Assembly: GCF_016545825.1 (NCBI RefSeq)
Contig: NC_052619.1
Span: 44,607,682-44,671,681, forward strand
Length of the DNA: 64,000 bases
Direction of reading: 5' to 3'
From: Eucalyptus grandis
Lineage: Eukaryota; Streptophyta; Magnoliopsida; Myrtales; Myrtaceae
The stretch's first letter is position 1. Each line of letters begins with the position of its first letter. Below, in pieces: positions 1 through 10,868 of this stretch. The notes beneath the pieces were generated by a model, which was not told the origin of the DNA, did no database searches, and saw nothing but the letters and a program-made list of their open reading frames with translations. The position numbers and the translations under genes were made by a program.

Positions 1-141
1 CAGGAATCTTGAGATGAAGTATCTATATGTATACTTATAATCATGTGTGTGTAGATTTATTTATTTATTTTTATAAACAATCTCTACAGTTACTTGTAAA
101 AATTATCTTCTTACACAAAATATGAACACCACTCCACTTAC

Positions 142-614
142 CCATCTTTCAAATGCCACCCGTACAAGCTACCAGCATTGAAAAGAGCTTTCTTCCATCT
201 CTTCACTTCATATGAATCCGTCCCAATCTTGGACTCGTGCTTAATCATAGCTTCTCTGTACTTCTCTCTTGGTGTTTTCACTTCTTTAGGTTCCACTTTG
301 TAAAACACTGGAAAGACCATGAGGTTTCTTTCTTCCTTGCAATCCATGATTTTTGCCACCTCATCCAAACAACAGCTTGAGGAAGCATAATCCTTGGAGA
401 AAATGATGATCGCGATATGCGATTCCTCGATCGCCTTCATAAGTGCTGGCAATATTTGTTCTCCTTTCCCGAGCTCCTCACTATCAACAAAAGTGTAGAT
501 TCCTTTCTGGTCAAGAGCTCTATAGAGATGACTGAGAAAGTTGTTCCGAACGTCCTCCCCTCTGAAACTCAAAAAAACATGGTAAATCCTTTCAAACTTT
601 GATGAAGAAGCCAT
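142..614 (-). CDS. TIR-domain exon of a TNL resistance gene (partial, continues off left edge)
   Basis: This is the first exon of a TIR-NB-LRR type immune receptor. Plant TIR domains are NAD+-cleaving signalling domains that trigger EDS1-dependent immunity. The protein from the chosen Met has MASSSKF, then the TIR opening YHVFLSFRGEDVR, the GIYTFVD segment, and the SKDYASSSCCLDEVAKI segment holding the conserved catalytic Glu (about residue 85). The usual Trp before CLDE is Cys here. It ends YGWHLKDG, the normal end of TNL exon 1. The codons for Asp-Gly run straight into GG|GTAAGT, a consensus splice donor at 142/141, so the NB-ARC and LRR exons should lie left of position 1. An in-frame upstream Met (at 692) would add 26 residues; I prefer the MASSS start because it is the common TNL start. 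A TIR-only protein reading through the donor (stop 138-140) is the alternative. Confidence 0.88.
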
Positions 615-878
615 TAGATGATGTAGTTCAACAATCAGCAATGAGTGCTTAAGAATTGGTATGGTATTTTGAGGTAGTTGTTCACTATTCAATCTTCCTG
701 TTGATTTATTCTTATACTAGAGGACGGAAAATTTTTTGATGAATTTTGACCGTTCAAGAGGCCGAATGGCCCACAAAATTAGGGAATAATATTGATCACT
801 ACTGGTCCTAGTGGACTCGATCATTGCACAAATTGACAAACAACTTTAGAGTGATGGATTCTCGTGGGTTAGGTTATG

Positions 879-1505
879 GGCTCACCAATAAATAAATAAA
901 CAATTTTGTTGGCTTCCTTGAAATGGCATCCCAACCTTCAGAGTTGTTGTTTCTTGTTTGCTAAATAATAATTGAACACATGACTACTCAAAAGATACAA
1001 TAGTCACAATTAAGTATATCAGAATAGAAAAATATTAGATATACTAGCATAGCTGATCTTTGGAAGAACTTGGTGCTTAAGTGTAGACCAAGATATCTAA
1101 TAGGTATGAACAAATGAAGTTATTTTCACGTAAACCATATACCACGGCATCATTCAAATTGTCTTATTGAAATAAGTTTCTTTATTGATGGTTAATATTG
1201 TTTTAAAATTGTTGATGAGTATGAAGTTTAACATAAGATAAAGTTTTAGTCAATGTGCCGCTTCCAGGGAGTTACTTTCATCCGTTTAGTCTTCGTTTTC
1301 TTTTTCTTGCAAGGAAAACGAAGTATTGCCTTTCATTAGGTTTGCTTTTATCATAGGCTCGCTAATAAGCCAAACTTTGCTGGCTTCCTCAAAACGGCGT
1401 ACCAGACCTCTGAGTAGCTATTTCCTCTTGCTAAATATTATCTTAACGTATGACTACTCAGAAATATATAATTATATATGCAAAATTCAAGTATATCATA
1501 TCTAA
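879..1505. repeat. Pair of diverged ~150-bp direct repeats
   Basis: Segment 879-1030 and segment 1355-1505 share in order: GGCTC(A/G)C(C/T)AATAA, TTGGCTTCCT / CTGGCTTCCT, the AAC.GC..CC motif, TTGCTAAAT, ATGACTACTCA and AAGTATATCA. This is an old duplication of spacer DNA; no terminal inverted repeats or target duplication were found. Confidence 0.55.
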
Positions 1506-2117
1506 ATGATATGATATTCCTTCGATCAGAGGTGAAGATATATTATCTTGGGTAGCTTTATGCATGCGGACTCTTTAATGGCAAATTTGTGAGTGATGAT
1601 TGATGTACCTCTCTATTAGTGGACCAGACACTAATCAATTAAATAATTTATTTTCATTATAAAATGAAAGGTGGTACGAAATCTGCGGGGGCATCATGTG
1701 CACCAAGATCGTAGGTTTGACGGTCAAGATTTTGTGTATCGAACCCAATAATCTTTCTCTACTCAAAAGCCACTCTGCGTGTTCTCTTCTAGCCTTTATT
1801 GTGAAGAATATCTGAATATTGTGTGCGTGCGTGTGATTTGGCTTGCATTTAGTCCACTTGGAGTAATGTGGTCAACGACATGCCATTGATCTCACAAAAT
1901 TGTGAGAAATGGTGGATCTAGAAAATCGCGTCTGTATAAACAAAAACAATGTTAGCCTGCTAGGAATTGAGGATATGTGAATGTTCATGAGAAATTAGAA
2001 GACTAGTACTTGAAGCATGTTATAATAGCATGTGAACCCTGGTATAGATATAATAGTTTCCCTTCCAGAGTAAATCTTTTCTGAGCTTTTCACTTTTTCA
2101 GCGAGCGCATGTTCATT

Positions 2118-2186
2118 TGTTCCACGTGTCAAAAGCTCAGCATAAAGATGAACTACATCATGTTCCACGTGTCAAAAGCTCAGCAT
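2118..2186. repeat. 26-bp direct repeat (x2) containing a G-box core
   Basis: The sequence TGTTCCACGTGTCAAAAG continuing into CTCAGCAT occurs at 2118-2143 and 2161-2186, period 43. Each copy contains CACGTG, the core of the plant G-box (bound by bZIP/bHLH factors). Any regulatory role is inference. Confidence 0.6.
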
Positions 2187-2485
2187 GAGTGTTGATCGTG
2201 AAGATAGGAGTGTTTGATGAAATCTTCTTTCTCTTCATCTTCAAAAAGGATACTTTGAGGATTCTCTTCAATGTGGATCACAAGGAAGGCGCCTCACCAA
2301 ACATTGGCTGCAATTAGACTACTTAAAGTACCGAAGACTGCCGTCGACATCCTAGGGTAATATACGTGCGCACTAGTCTCATTCAAACAATGTACCTTAT
2401 CAGTAAGATGAAATATATTTTCTTTCCGGCAATGAATATTGATAACAAGCTGATGAGTGGTTGATGTTTGGAATAGGTATTCCTA

Positions 2486-3546
2486 GGGAAAAGTGTTAAA
2501 AAAGTCCTAAACATTTTGCATTTGTGCCAATTTACTCCTAAATCTTTTTTTACTCCAAGTAAGAATCCCTAACGACGCCTCTCGGATTCGAACTCCTCCC
2601 CTTCGTGAGGGGGAGAGAGCCCAAGCTAGCTGCGTTGTTGTGGGCGGTGGTGTCATAAACTTTTTTTTGTACCAAATAAATCATAAATATTTTTACGTTG
2701 TGCCAATTCAGTCATTTCCAGCTAATTTTGGCCGGATTTTGCCGACTGGACGGTAGTTGGCTGACGTGGCATGATCGGCTCTGATGTGAACAACTTTTAA
2801 TAATATCTTAATATTTTTGAATTTGTTTCTTTTTCTTTTTCTTTTTTCTTTTTATTTTTTCCTTCTCCTCCTTCTTCCTCCAACCGGTCACCGAACCAAC
2901 CGGAGGCAACAGTCGGCAAGGTCGAGGTCAACCTCGTTGGCCACCTCACCAATGGCCACGAGGGTGACCTTGTGCTTTGGGCGGCAAGGCTCGCCCTTGC
3001 CGGATCTGGCGAGGGTGAGCCCCGCTAGCCCGATGCGAGGCTAGCTCGAGGCCGCCCAGGCCGCGACGGCAGCCTCACGCCTGGCTGGCGAGGCTCGCCC
3101 TCACTGGCCATGGGCGAGGCTTGACCCTCGCCAGATCTAGCGAGGACGGCCTCTCACCGGGCGAGGCTCAACGCTCGCTAGATTCGGCAAGGGCAAGCCT
3201 CACCACTCAGCACAAGGCCGCCCTTGCGGCCACTGGCAGGTGGCTGGCGAGCTCAACCTTGACCTCGTTGGCCATCGCCTCTGGCCGATCGCCGACTAGA
3301 GAAAGAAGGAGGAGAAGGAAAAAAAAAAAAAATATTAAAATATTATTAAAAGTTGTCAACGTCGGTGTCGATCAAGTCACTTCAGCCGATCGGCATCTAG
3401 TTAGCAAAATCTAGCCAAAATTGTCCGGGAATGACTAAATTGGCACAACATAAAAATGTTTAAGACTTAATTGGTACCAAAAAAAGGTTTAGGACCGAAA
3501 TGACATACAAATGCAAAAGGTTTATGACTTTTTAAATACTTTTCCC
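2486..3546. mobile_element. MULE-type non-autonomous TIR element with GC-rich core
   Basis: The left end starts GGGAAAAGTG and the right end finishes in the inverted complement ACTTTTCCC. Subterminal arms match two shorter elements at 12.98 and 56.31 kb (phrases such as CCAATTTAG/CAATTCAGTCATAAA). It is flanked by GGTATTCCT (2476-2484) and GGTATTCCC (3547-3555), an 8/9 match consistent with the 9-bp target duplication of Mutator-like elements. The interior (2880-3290) is GC-rich with repeated GGCGAGGCTCG phrases and yields only artefactual Arg/Ala/Ser-rich reading frames. A SINE-like insert sits in its left arm. Confidence 0.75.
2549..2652 (-). mobile_element. SINE-like (tRNA-derived) insertion nested in the TIR element
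   Basis: On the minus strand the segment carries a pol III B-box-like GGAGTTCGAATCC (plus strand 2584-2596) preceded by a tRNA-like GC-rich head (CACAACAACGCAGCTAGC). The block interrupts the phrase that continues uninterrupted in sister elements at 13.0 and 56.3 kb. Ends are not sharply defined, and the candidate target duplications (TCCTAAATCTTTTTTT / GTCATAAACTTTTTTTT) match only partly. Confidence 0.5.
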
Positions 3547-4503
3547 GGTATTCCCATCATCCCTAACTTTACTGGCTGCATATTTGATTGCAATTACTCT
3601 TATCATACGCAGGTTTATGACTTCCTCACCACGTTTAGTTGACAATTGTGGTTATTATTTTGTAAGTGTTATTCCTTAAGGAACGCTTCACCTCTCTTTT
3701 TTCAATTGCAAAACTAAACCAAATAGCGGAGACTTGAACGACTTCTTCGAAAGCAAGGGACCCGCCTCGGGCAAAGTGGTCCGGAAAAGTATTATTACAC
3801 ACAATGACTTGACTTTAGAGGGCCAAAACTGGGCCCACTCTAGGAAATTAATATTGACTTAAGGTAAAAATTGACGAAGACCTGGTTGGCAATAAGAGAA
3901 ACTTTTGTTGGCCGACTAGCAATAGAAGAAATTGACGTCCAGGAGAAAGGCCCACCGTTGATAGTGACTTCTCACCCAATTTCCGCCCTAAGTGAAGCCG
4001 ATGTGGATCAACATCCTTGATTGAGTTGTAAATTCGATAAAGCTCCAATAAGAGAAACTTTCGTTGGCCGACTAGCAAAAGAAGAAATTGACAACCAGGA
4101 CAAAGGCCCACCGTTGATAGTGACTTCTCACCTAATTTTCGCCCTAAGTGAAGCCGATGTGGATCAACATCCTTGATTGAGTTGTAAATTCGATAAAGCT
4201 CCTTTTGTTTCACACATAAATATTTTCCAGAGAAAATGTCATCCTCATTTTTCGACATTTAGATTACTTAAGAAAATGAATCGATAAAAAACCCAAGCTT
4301 AAACTCAAGAAAATAGTTTAAAAAACGGAAATCATTCTCTAAAATATAAGTAAATATTAACCATTAGATCAAAACTTTTAGGCTTGGACATGGAAGTAGG
4401 GACTCCATGTATCTGGACACTGGCGCCAAGGTCCCAAGCTTGGCTTCTATGGGCCCAAACCAAGGCATCGGAAGCTGGAGCCTGGCCTCCATGAATTGAA
4501 GTC
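3547..4503. other. Spacer with a 156-bp tandem duplication
   Basis: No gene recognised. The main structure is a near-perfect tandem duplication (about 3889-4047 and 4049-4203). An open frame across it on the minus strand (3848-4258, 136 aa) encodes two copies of a 52-residue unit (ELYRIYNSIKDVDPHRLHLG...), open only because 156 is divisible by three. I see no domain and would not call it a gene. Confidence 0.55.
3889..4203. repeat. 156-bp direct tandem repeat (x2)
   Basis: Both copies run from AAGAGAAACTTT(T/C)GTTGGCCG to TTCGATAAAGCTCC with only a handful of differences, so the duplication is recent. Unit length (156 bp) keeps the minus-strand frame open through both copies. Confidence 0.8.
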
Positions 4504-4507
4504 TTAA

Positions 4508-5448
4508 GGTGCGTTTGGTAACATTTATGTTCAAAAATTATTCCAATGAGTAGAAATAGAAAAAACTATTCTATTTCGAGAACAATTTTGAACAAAAGAA
4601 CGCATTTGGTAACTGCACAAAATTTATATTCCGGAACCAAAAAAAAAAAAACACGTTTGGTAGACTTGTATAATTTTTTTTTTTTGTTTTTTTAATTTTT
4701 TAATATTTTTATTTTATTTTTCCTTTTTTTTTTTTTTCTTCTTTTGGCCGGTGGCTTGCCTCAGCCATGGCCAACAACCTCACCTAGCCACGGCGAGGCT
4801 CGTCGGCCCCCGGCGAGACCAAGCCTCGCTGGTGGCTAGGCGAGCTCGGCCTCGCCGAATTTGGGCAAGCTCGAGCTCGCCTAGCCAAGGCGAGCCAACC
4901 TCGCGCTTGGCTCACCCAACCAAGGCGAGGCCAAGCCTTGTCGGAGGCCGGCGACGCTCCGGCAAGGTCGTTGGCCATGGCCAAGGCCGGCGACCGACCA
5001 AAGAAAAAAGAAGAAGAAAAGTAAAAAAAGGAAAAAATAGGAGAGAGAAATTGTTTCTTGGAAGTATTCCTAGGATGTTTCTATTTCAAATTTGTTTTCG
5101 GGAATAAAAAAATAAATTTTTTATTCTCAAAAACAAAAGTGTAAATAAATGCGTTTTTGTTGTTCTTCTTTTTTTGTGCCGGATGAACCGCTTTGGCCAA
5201 CAGCCGTCACGTAAACCTCCACGTAACCCTAGCTCAAGACCCACCATCAGGGCACCACGCGTAATATGCCTAATGGTCTGCAATTTGCGTTGCAGGGGCT
5301 TTGAACACCTAACATTTCCCTTCAAAAGCAAGAGCCTACCCAGTAGAGCCACCACGGCCGGTGGTGATTTAGTTCTTTTTTGTTCTCCGAAATAAAAGAA
5401 TAGAAATTGTGTTCTGGAAAATAAAAAAAGAACACAAACAAACAACCC
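4508..5448. mobile_element. Tourist/PIF-Harbinger-like non-autonomous element
   Basis: The element begins GGTGCGTTTGGTAAC and ends CAAACAACCC, an imperfect inverted pair, and is flanked by TTAA on both sides (4504-4507, 5449-5452), fitting the TWA target preference of PIF/Harbinger elements. Subterminal phrases (GAACAAAAGAACGCATTTGG, CTGCACAAAATTTATATTCC) are shared with the left arm of the large Harbinger element at 26.4 kb. The core (4745-5000) is GC-rich with GGCGAGGC repeats. Open frames inside are compositional artefacts. Confidence 0.7.
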
Positions 5449-5452
5449 TTAA

Positions 5453-6147
5453 AGAAACCTGTGTGATGTAAGACATGACGGCATTGCAAGTTAAATCATA
5501 TGTATTTCGGCAGAACACCACTTAACAACTTCCCGAGTACGTCTTTACCAAAAAAATTTTGCTTTACCAAAAAAAAAAAAAAAAAAAACTTCCCGAGTAC
5601 GCTCCTTAGTCCATAGGATTCGGAACACGTGGCAAGTTCGATGAATTGTAAATAGCATTCTGATGGGATCACAGTTTTTCAAAAGTTTCAAAAAGTCATA
5701 ATTATCGGGCGTGACAATTACTCCACGAGAAAGTTGTGGGAAACAGTATCATCTGGGTGCCGCGCTTCTAAGTAATGTTACTCACGCAAGAAATCTTGCG
5801 GGCACGTGATTTTGTTAATGTACTCGGAAGAGAGAGATGACTATTTCGGGTTTTCTTAGACAGAGAAAATTACGGATGACTTGGGCAACAACTTGACCAA
5901 TTGGAGTCTTTGTTCGATGTTTTCTTTGTGGGCTTAACTTTAAGCTAACGTTTCAGATAGTTCTAAATTAGACCTTTGACAGAAAAAAAAATGTAAATTA
6001 TGTGAATATGGTAAAAGAGGACCGAATAGAAGAAGAAGATTTGGACTAGAGAATATCTTATGTGCACTAATTAGCTATACAAGACGATGAATATGTAGAG
6101 GCTAAGCACTAGGTTTATAAGTGACGTGATTCTATGGGATAGAATAT
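5453..6147. other. Spacer between element and copia remnant
   Basis: No gene seen. Contains the micro-insertion at 5527-5601 and otherwise unremarkable AT-rich sequence. The left end (about 5850-6147) could include the 3' LTR of the minus-strand copia remnant, but I could not define it. Confidence 0.4.
5527..5601 (+). mobile_element. Micro-insertion: truncated SINE-like tail with poly(A) and 15-bp target duplication
   Basis: The 15-bp sequence AACTTCCCGAGTACG occurs at 5527-5541 and again at 5587-5601. Between the copies is only TCTTTACC-A(7)-TTTTG-CTTTACC-A(n). A poly(A) tail plus long target duplication is the signature of target-primed reverse transcription. Two tail-like units in a row suggest a second insertion into, or slippage within, the first. 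Confidence 0.75.
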
Positions 6148-8843
6148 TTAGATAATGATCTGTCTTGAGAAGCTAAGTCGTAAAGAAATTGTATGTGTAT
6201 TCTTGGAAGGAAGTGATCTAACTTCATGACCAAATAGTGGAAGAATTGTAGCAATGCCATAATCAATGCTATTGGGATTTCTTTCCTTTAACATTCCTTG
6301 CGAGCTGATGCGGTGGCAATCACAATAAGCTTGGGTTGAAGGAGGCAAAATCGGGATCCTGAAGGGCTTTGGTGAATATGTCCGCTAGTTGGGCCATCAA
6401 ATAGATATACTGAACATGTAATTGGTGCTGATGAATCCGCTCGCCAACAAAATGATAGTCAATCTCCACAGGTTTCGTCCAATCATGAAAAAATAGATTG
6501 CCATTGAGGTAGATGGCTGAAATATTATCACACCATAGTACCGGGGACTCCTGCAGGGTGATCCTTAAATTAGAAAATAAAGCTTGAATCCATATGATCC
6601 TAGTAGTGGTGTCAACAACACATTTGAATTTTGCCTCGGTACTTGAACAAGCAACTGTTCTTTGCTTGCGAGAACTCTAGGAGATTAAAATTAAAACCAA
6701 GAAAAATAGCTTAACAACCCACAAAACGTCTAGTATCATGGTCACCAACCCATCCTGCATCGGAAAAAGTATGAAGGAAATCTTGAGATTCTTTTGTGAA
6801 GAGAATGTCGTGATTAAGAGTGCTATTGATGAAGCATAAAATACGTTTAACATATTGCCAATAGGCTTCGATAGGTGCAGGCATGAAATGACAAGCAATA
6901 TTCACAACATAAGTAAGGTCTAGTTAGGTAATGGTGAGATATTGTAATGCGCCCACCGTGCTACAAATACAATGTGGGATTATGAAATAAGGCACCCTGA
7001 TGAAGAGAATGAGGATTCAAACTAGTCAAACATGGTGTAGCTATAGCTCGTGCTTTGTCCATGTTGGCCTTCTTAAGAATTTCAATAGCATATTTCCCTT
7101 GATGCAAGGAGATCACCAAGATCTTTGATAGCAAACTCCTGTTGGAGAGGTGCAATTAAAGTGGATAGTGGTGCCTAGGGAGTGCCTGTAAGGATGAAAT
7201 CATCCACATATACAAGGAGAAATACTTTGTATGCTGATGTATGTAGGGCAAATAAGGAAGAATCAACACGAGAAACATGAAAACCAAAAGATAAGAGAAA
7301 AAAAACTTAGCTTTTGATACCAAGCTTGTGGTGCTTGCTTTAATCCATAAAGCAATTGTTGAAGTTTGCAAACATAGTCGGGATGATTAGCATCAACAAA
7401 ACCGGGTGCTTGTTGCATATAAATCTCCTTAGTAAGGTGGCCGTGAAGGAATGCATTCTTAACATCGAGCTATTGAAGTGTCCAACCTTGACTGTAGGTA
7501 AGTGAAATCACTTTACAGACAATTACATGCTTCACAATGGGACTCAAAGTCTCATGGAAATCAACTCATTCCTATTGATTATATCTCTCGGCGAACAATC
7601 TCGCTTTGTACTGTTCAAGTGAGCCATTTGCACGATATTTGATGCGAAACACCCATTTGCATCCAATTGCTTTAAATTATGATGGACAAGGGACTATAAC
7701 CCAGGTTTGATTCTTCATAAGGGCTGTATATTCTTTGGCCATGGCAGCCCTCCATGCAGGATCTGTAGCTGCTTGATTGAAGCAAGTTGGAGTGGGTATC
7801 GGCTACACCATAGGATGAGGGGTGTATGTGTGGTCCTTAGTGAGATGACATTGGGCCAAAGTATTGTCTCCAAGCCGCGTGACCATAGTGTGTGTAGGAG
7901 CCACGCGTGGACCAGGAGAGGGTTCTGACCAAGCCAAAGAGTTGATGGCTTGGTCAATAGAGGGGCTAGATTAATCAGTGGAGCATACGGTAGAACATGT
8001 GGAATTAGGTGAAGCATTTTCTATTGATGGTGCCATAACACAGTGTTGTTGATTTAGTAGAAGAGTTCTGTGAAATTGAGGTGAAATGATTTTGATTTTG
8101 AGAGGCCATGAGTGGACTGACAATGAAGTTAGAGGTAAAATTATGAATCTATTGATAAATCAAGAGATGGGCCAGTATGAATTGATTACATAGTAGAAAT
8201 AAAAGGAAATAAGTCTTCATCAAAAATAGCATCGGTGGTAATATAAGATCAATTATCCTTGAGAGAATGGCATTGATAACCATGGAAGCCAGGAGGATAA
8301 CTCAAACAAATGCAGTAATGAGATTGATGTTGTAGTTTATTCTTTGTGTAAGGTCGGAGGTTCAGATAGAAAACGTGGCCAAAGATGCGTAGGTGATGAA
8401 TTGAGGGTTTAACATTATGGAGATCCTCCCGAGGTGATGGTTGAGCATTGCCAAGGTAGCCTATTAATGATATGAACATCACTTTTGAATACAAGATCCC
8501 AAAAGTGAATTGGAATTGAGGTATGATGGAGCATTGATAGTCACATCTCTACAAGAAGACAATGCTTTCTTTCAGCAGTACCATTTTGGTGATGCGGTGT
8601 TGGATAAGAGATGCGGTGGTGGATTCCTCGGTCCTACGAGAGTCTGCGGAAAGAAGCAGACTAGAACTCACCTACATTATCACATTGAACAACTTTTGCC
8701 ATAGTATTAAGTTGATTTTCCACCAAATTAAAAGCTATGAAAATGGAAAGAAATTGATCACGGGATTGAAAAAGATATATTCACAAAAACCGAGAGAAAT
8801 CATCAATGAAGCATATATAATAATGATTGTCTAAAAAGAATGT
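6148..8843 (-). pseudogene. Ty1/copia pol remnant (integrase-RT-RNase H), truncated
   Basis: Reading the minus strand from 8843 leftwards in shifting frames gives copia pol in the right order. Integrase first: FIDDFSRF, CDNVGEF with the second catalytic Asp, QNGTAERKH with the catalytic Glu, then the FGHVFYLNLRPYTKNKL segment. Reverse transcriptase follows at about 7750-6920: [39 protein letters not shown]. Last is RNase H at about 6905-6340: FSDAGWVGDHDTRRFVG and QLADIFTKALQDP. Numerous stops and frameshifts mean it cannot be expressed. Gag, protease and the integrase zinc finger are missing: homology stops at 8843, exactly where an LTR-like block begins. No flanking LTR pair could be identified. 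Confidence 0.85.
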
Positions 8844-10562
8844 TGTTGATACCTAAATTTTGCCCTTTTATTTATGAGTTAATCGTACAGAAAATTAGAA
8901 ATTAGTTTCCAAGCAAAGAAAAAAAGTAAAGTAAGTAAAGTAAATAATTTTCATTAAAGTGTATTGTGTATATTTTCCTTAAAATGGATCACATATAAAT
9001 ATTAGGGAAATTTGCATTACTAGTGTTAATTATTAAGTTTTGTTTAAAAATTATTTAAAATTAATAATAATGAATTAATAAATAAAAAACGATCGAAAAA
9101 CGATCGAAAAAAGAAGAAGAATAAGGAAGAATGAAAAGGGCCGGCCCAAGGTTAGACCGGCCTGGCCCTCTTTTTTCTTTTTCCTTTTTTGCCTTTTTTC
9201 CCATTTCTTCTTTTCTTCTTTCCCCACATGCGCTGGCCCATCTCTTCCCCTTTCCGGCCCAGCCCGTCCATCTCTTCCCCCTCTCTTCGCTTTGGACAGA
9301 AGGGTGGCGACAAAAAGCTGGGAGAGACGTCATCCGAAGGGCGACAGTATGAAGTGAGGACGGCGAGGACGTTAGCCGGCTGGCGTCGCGCTGGAGGAGA
9401 GAAGAAAAGGACCAAGAGGGAGGCTCGTTCTTGGCGAGGGAGAAATCGGAGAGAGAGTTCGAAGGAGAGAAACCGAGAGAGGGGGAGAGACAGAGAACGC
9501 GAGTGAGAGTTTGAGGGAGGGAAGAGAGTTGGAAGGAGAGATCGCCGGCCACCGCACGGTCGACAACCAAAGATCTCTAGTTTTTGCCGAGAGGGAGGCT
9601 CCGTTTTTGCTTTTTTTGGGCATGCCGGGCCGGTGCTTGCGGCCGACGGGCAGATGCCGAACTCCGGCCCCATCCGTCCGTCCTTCCTTTTGCTTCTGGT
9701 GTGGGTGCTGTTGTTGTGGCCGCTTCTAGTCTTCATTCGAACCAAAGATCTCTTGTTTCTGTAGCATATACTACCTGTTCGACAAAATGTCCGAACAAGA
9801 TCCATTGTTTTTCTCCGGGTATGGTTTGTTTCGGAACGGTGGTGACCCTCCGATCAGTGAGTGCGTAGGGGTGGCCAGAAGCTGGTTGGTCCTTTCGGCC
9901 GTCGTGACGGTCCTCGGAGGCCGCGGGCTTCATTGTTTTGGGCGTTTGGCGGCGAGGAGGTCGGCCGACAAGTGGCTGTCAGAGTGACCACCCGATGCAG
10001 GGCGGTAGCTCGGCGGCGGCTTGATGCTTTGGCCGACGTTTGTAAAAAATAAAAAAAAAAAAGACGTAGGAGCTTCGGATGAGGGACGTCGCTTGAGAAG
10101 GGGACGTCGTGGAGAAGACGACGTGAAGAGGAAAGGAAGAAATAAAAGATTAAAGAAAAATCAGAAAGGAAACAAAAATTCGGATCAAGTGGCTGGATTG
10201 AAGTGTTGGGTAAAGAAGCGAGTGGGCCATTTTGTTCGTGTGGGCTGGATGGACTGTAGCTCTAATTGGGCTTGATTCTAACAATAGGATTTGTGGGCTT
10301 TGGACTGGGCTTCGTTATTTGTCTTTTATCCTTTTTTCGGGCGGGTCGCAGGACTGGGCTCCAGACGGTCTTGACCCGGGTCGGATGTGGAGATTTGACC
10401 CGATTCCGTATTATATTATCTTAATATTAAAAAATATTTGAAAAATAAAATGAATTAGAAAATGCATAAAAAAAAAATTGGAAAATCCAAAGATTCCTAA
10501 AAATTTAGGATATTCCTAAAAATTCTAAAAAACTAAATGACGGGCGGGGCCTGCATTTGTGC
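8844..10562. mobile_element. LTR-like block (candidate solo LTR of a gypsy-type element)
   Basis: The block starts TGTTGATACCTAAATTTTGCC directly at the point where copia integrase homology is cut, and ends near GCATTTGTGCA, so it has TG...CA termini. Its composition changes from AT-rich arms to a GC/purine-rich middle (9130-10100) with GGCCGGCCC phrases and a repeated ACCAAAGATCTCT (about 9567 and 9739), as in leader regions of large gypsy LTRs. No gag or pol coding is present. No convincing 5-bp target duplication was found. The family label is inference; reading frames of 60-217 aa inside are low-complexity. Confidence 0.45.
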
Positions 10563-10609
10563 ATCCTAGGTTTTTTTTTTTTTTTGGTCGAATTTGTGCA
10601 TCCTAGGTT
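10555..10609 (-). mobile_element. Micro-insertion: poly(T)/poly(A) SINE tail with 18-bp target duplication
   Basis: ATTTGTGCATCCTAGGTT occurs at 10555-10572 and 10592-10609. Between them is only T(n)GGTCGA, which on the minus strand reads TCGACC followed by A(n). The same ...GACC-poly(A) ending is the 3' end of the full SINE at 35066-35273, so this looks like an extreme 5' truncation of that family. Confidence 0.75.
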
Positions 10610-10652
10610 GATCACTGGGATGTCCACGTGATCGTCGCCTTGGGCCAAACTG

Positions 10653-10868
10653 TTGGGTGATAACAGCATCCACGAGGCCTTTGACTCCGGCTTTCGTCTG
10701 ATCGAATGCTTTCAATTTGCTCACTCGGTCATGTTCGGAATCTGCGCTGGTGACCATTATGTGTTCTGTTACGAGGCCTCACCGTATATGAGCAAGTTGG
10801 GTTTTGATGAAGTTCACATTATGTGGTTATATAGCGTTGATATGGGATATCCGCCATTGTTGATTTAG
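10653..10868 (+). pseudogene. Unrecognised gene fragment (exon-like), conserved in both duplicate copies
   Basis: An open frame of 71 codons contains HEAFDSGFRLIECFQFAHSV, then GICAGDHYVFCYEASPY and GFDEVHIMWLY. Copy B at 53967-54130 reads LIECSQFAHSVMFGVC, then GLDEV and WLYSGDIGYPP in the same frame. Changes between copies fall about equally in all codon positions, so there is no sign of purifying selection. A ~30-nt stretch (GAGGCCTTTGAC.CCGGCTTTCG) recurs at 46711-46733. I do not recognise the protein; it may be an old exon. Confidence 0.3.

Larger units (their letters stand above)
693..2485. other. Gene-free spacer upstream of the TNL exon, with diverged direct repeats
   Basis: AT-rich sequence with no convincing coding potential. 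It would include the TNL promoter just above 692. Two diverged direct copies of a ~150-bp segment (TTGGCTTCCT...GACTACTCA) lie at about 879-1030 and 1355-1505. A short tandem duplication lies at 2118-2186. Confidence 0.6.

Noticed and set aside
9061..10275. Several overlapping open frames up to 217 aa on both strands
   Set aside because: They lie in a GC/purine-rich LTR-like block, overlap each other in most frames and encode Arg/Ser/Pro/Gly-rich low-complexity sequence with no motif.
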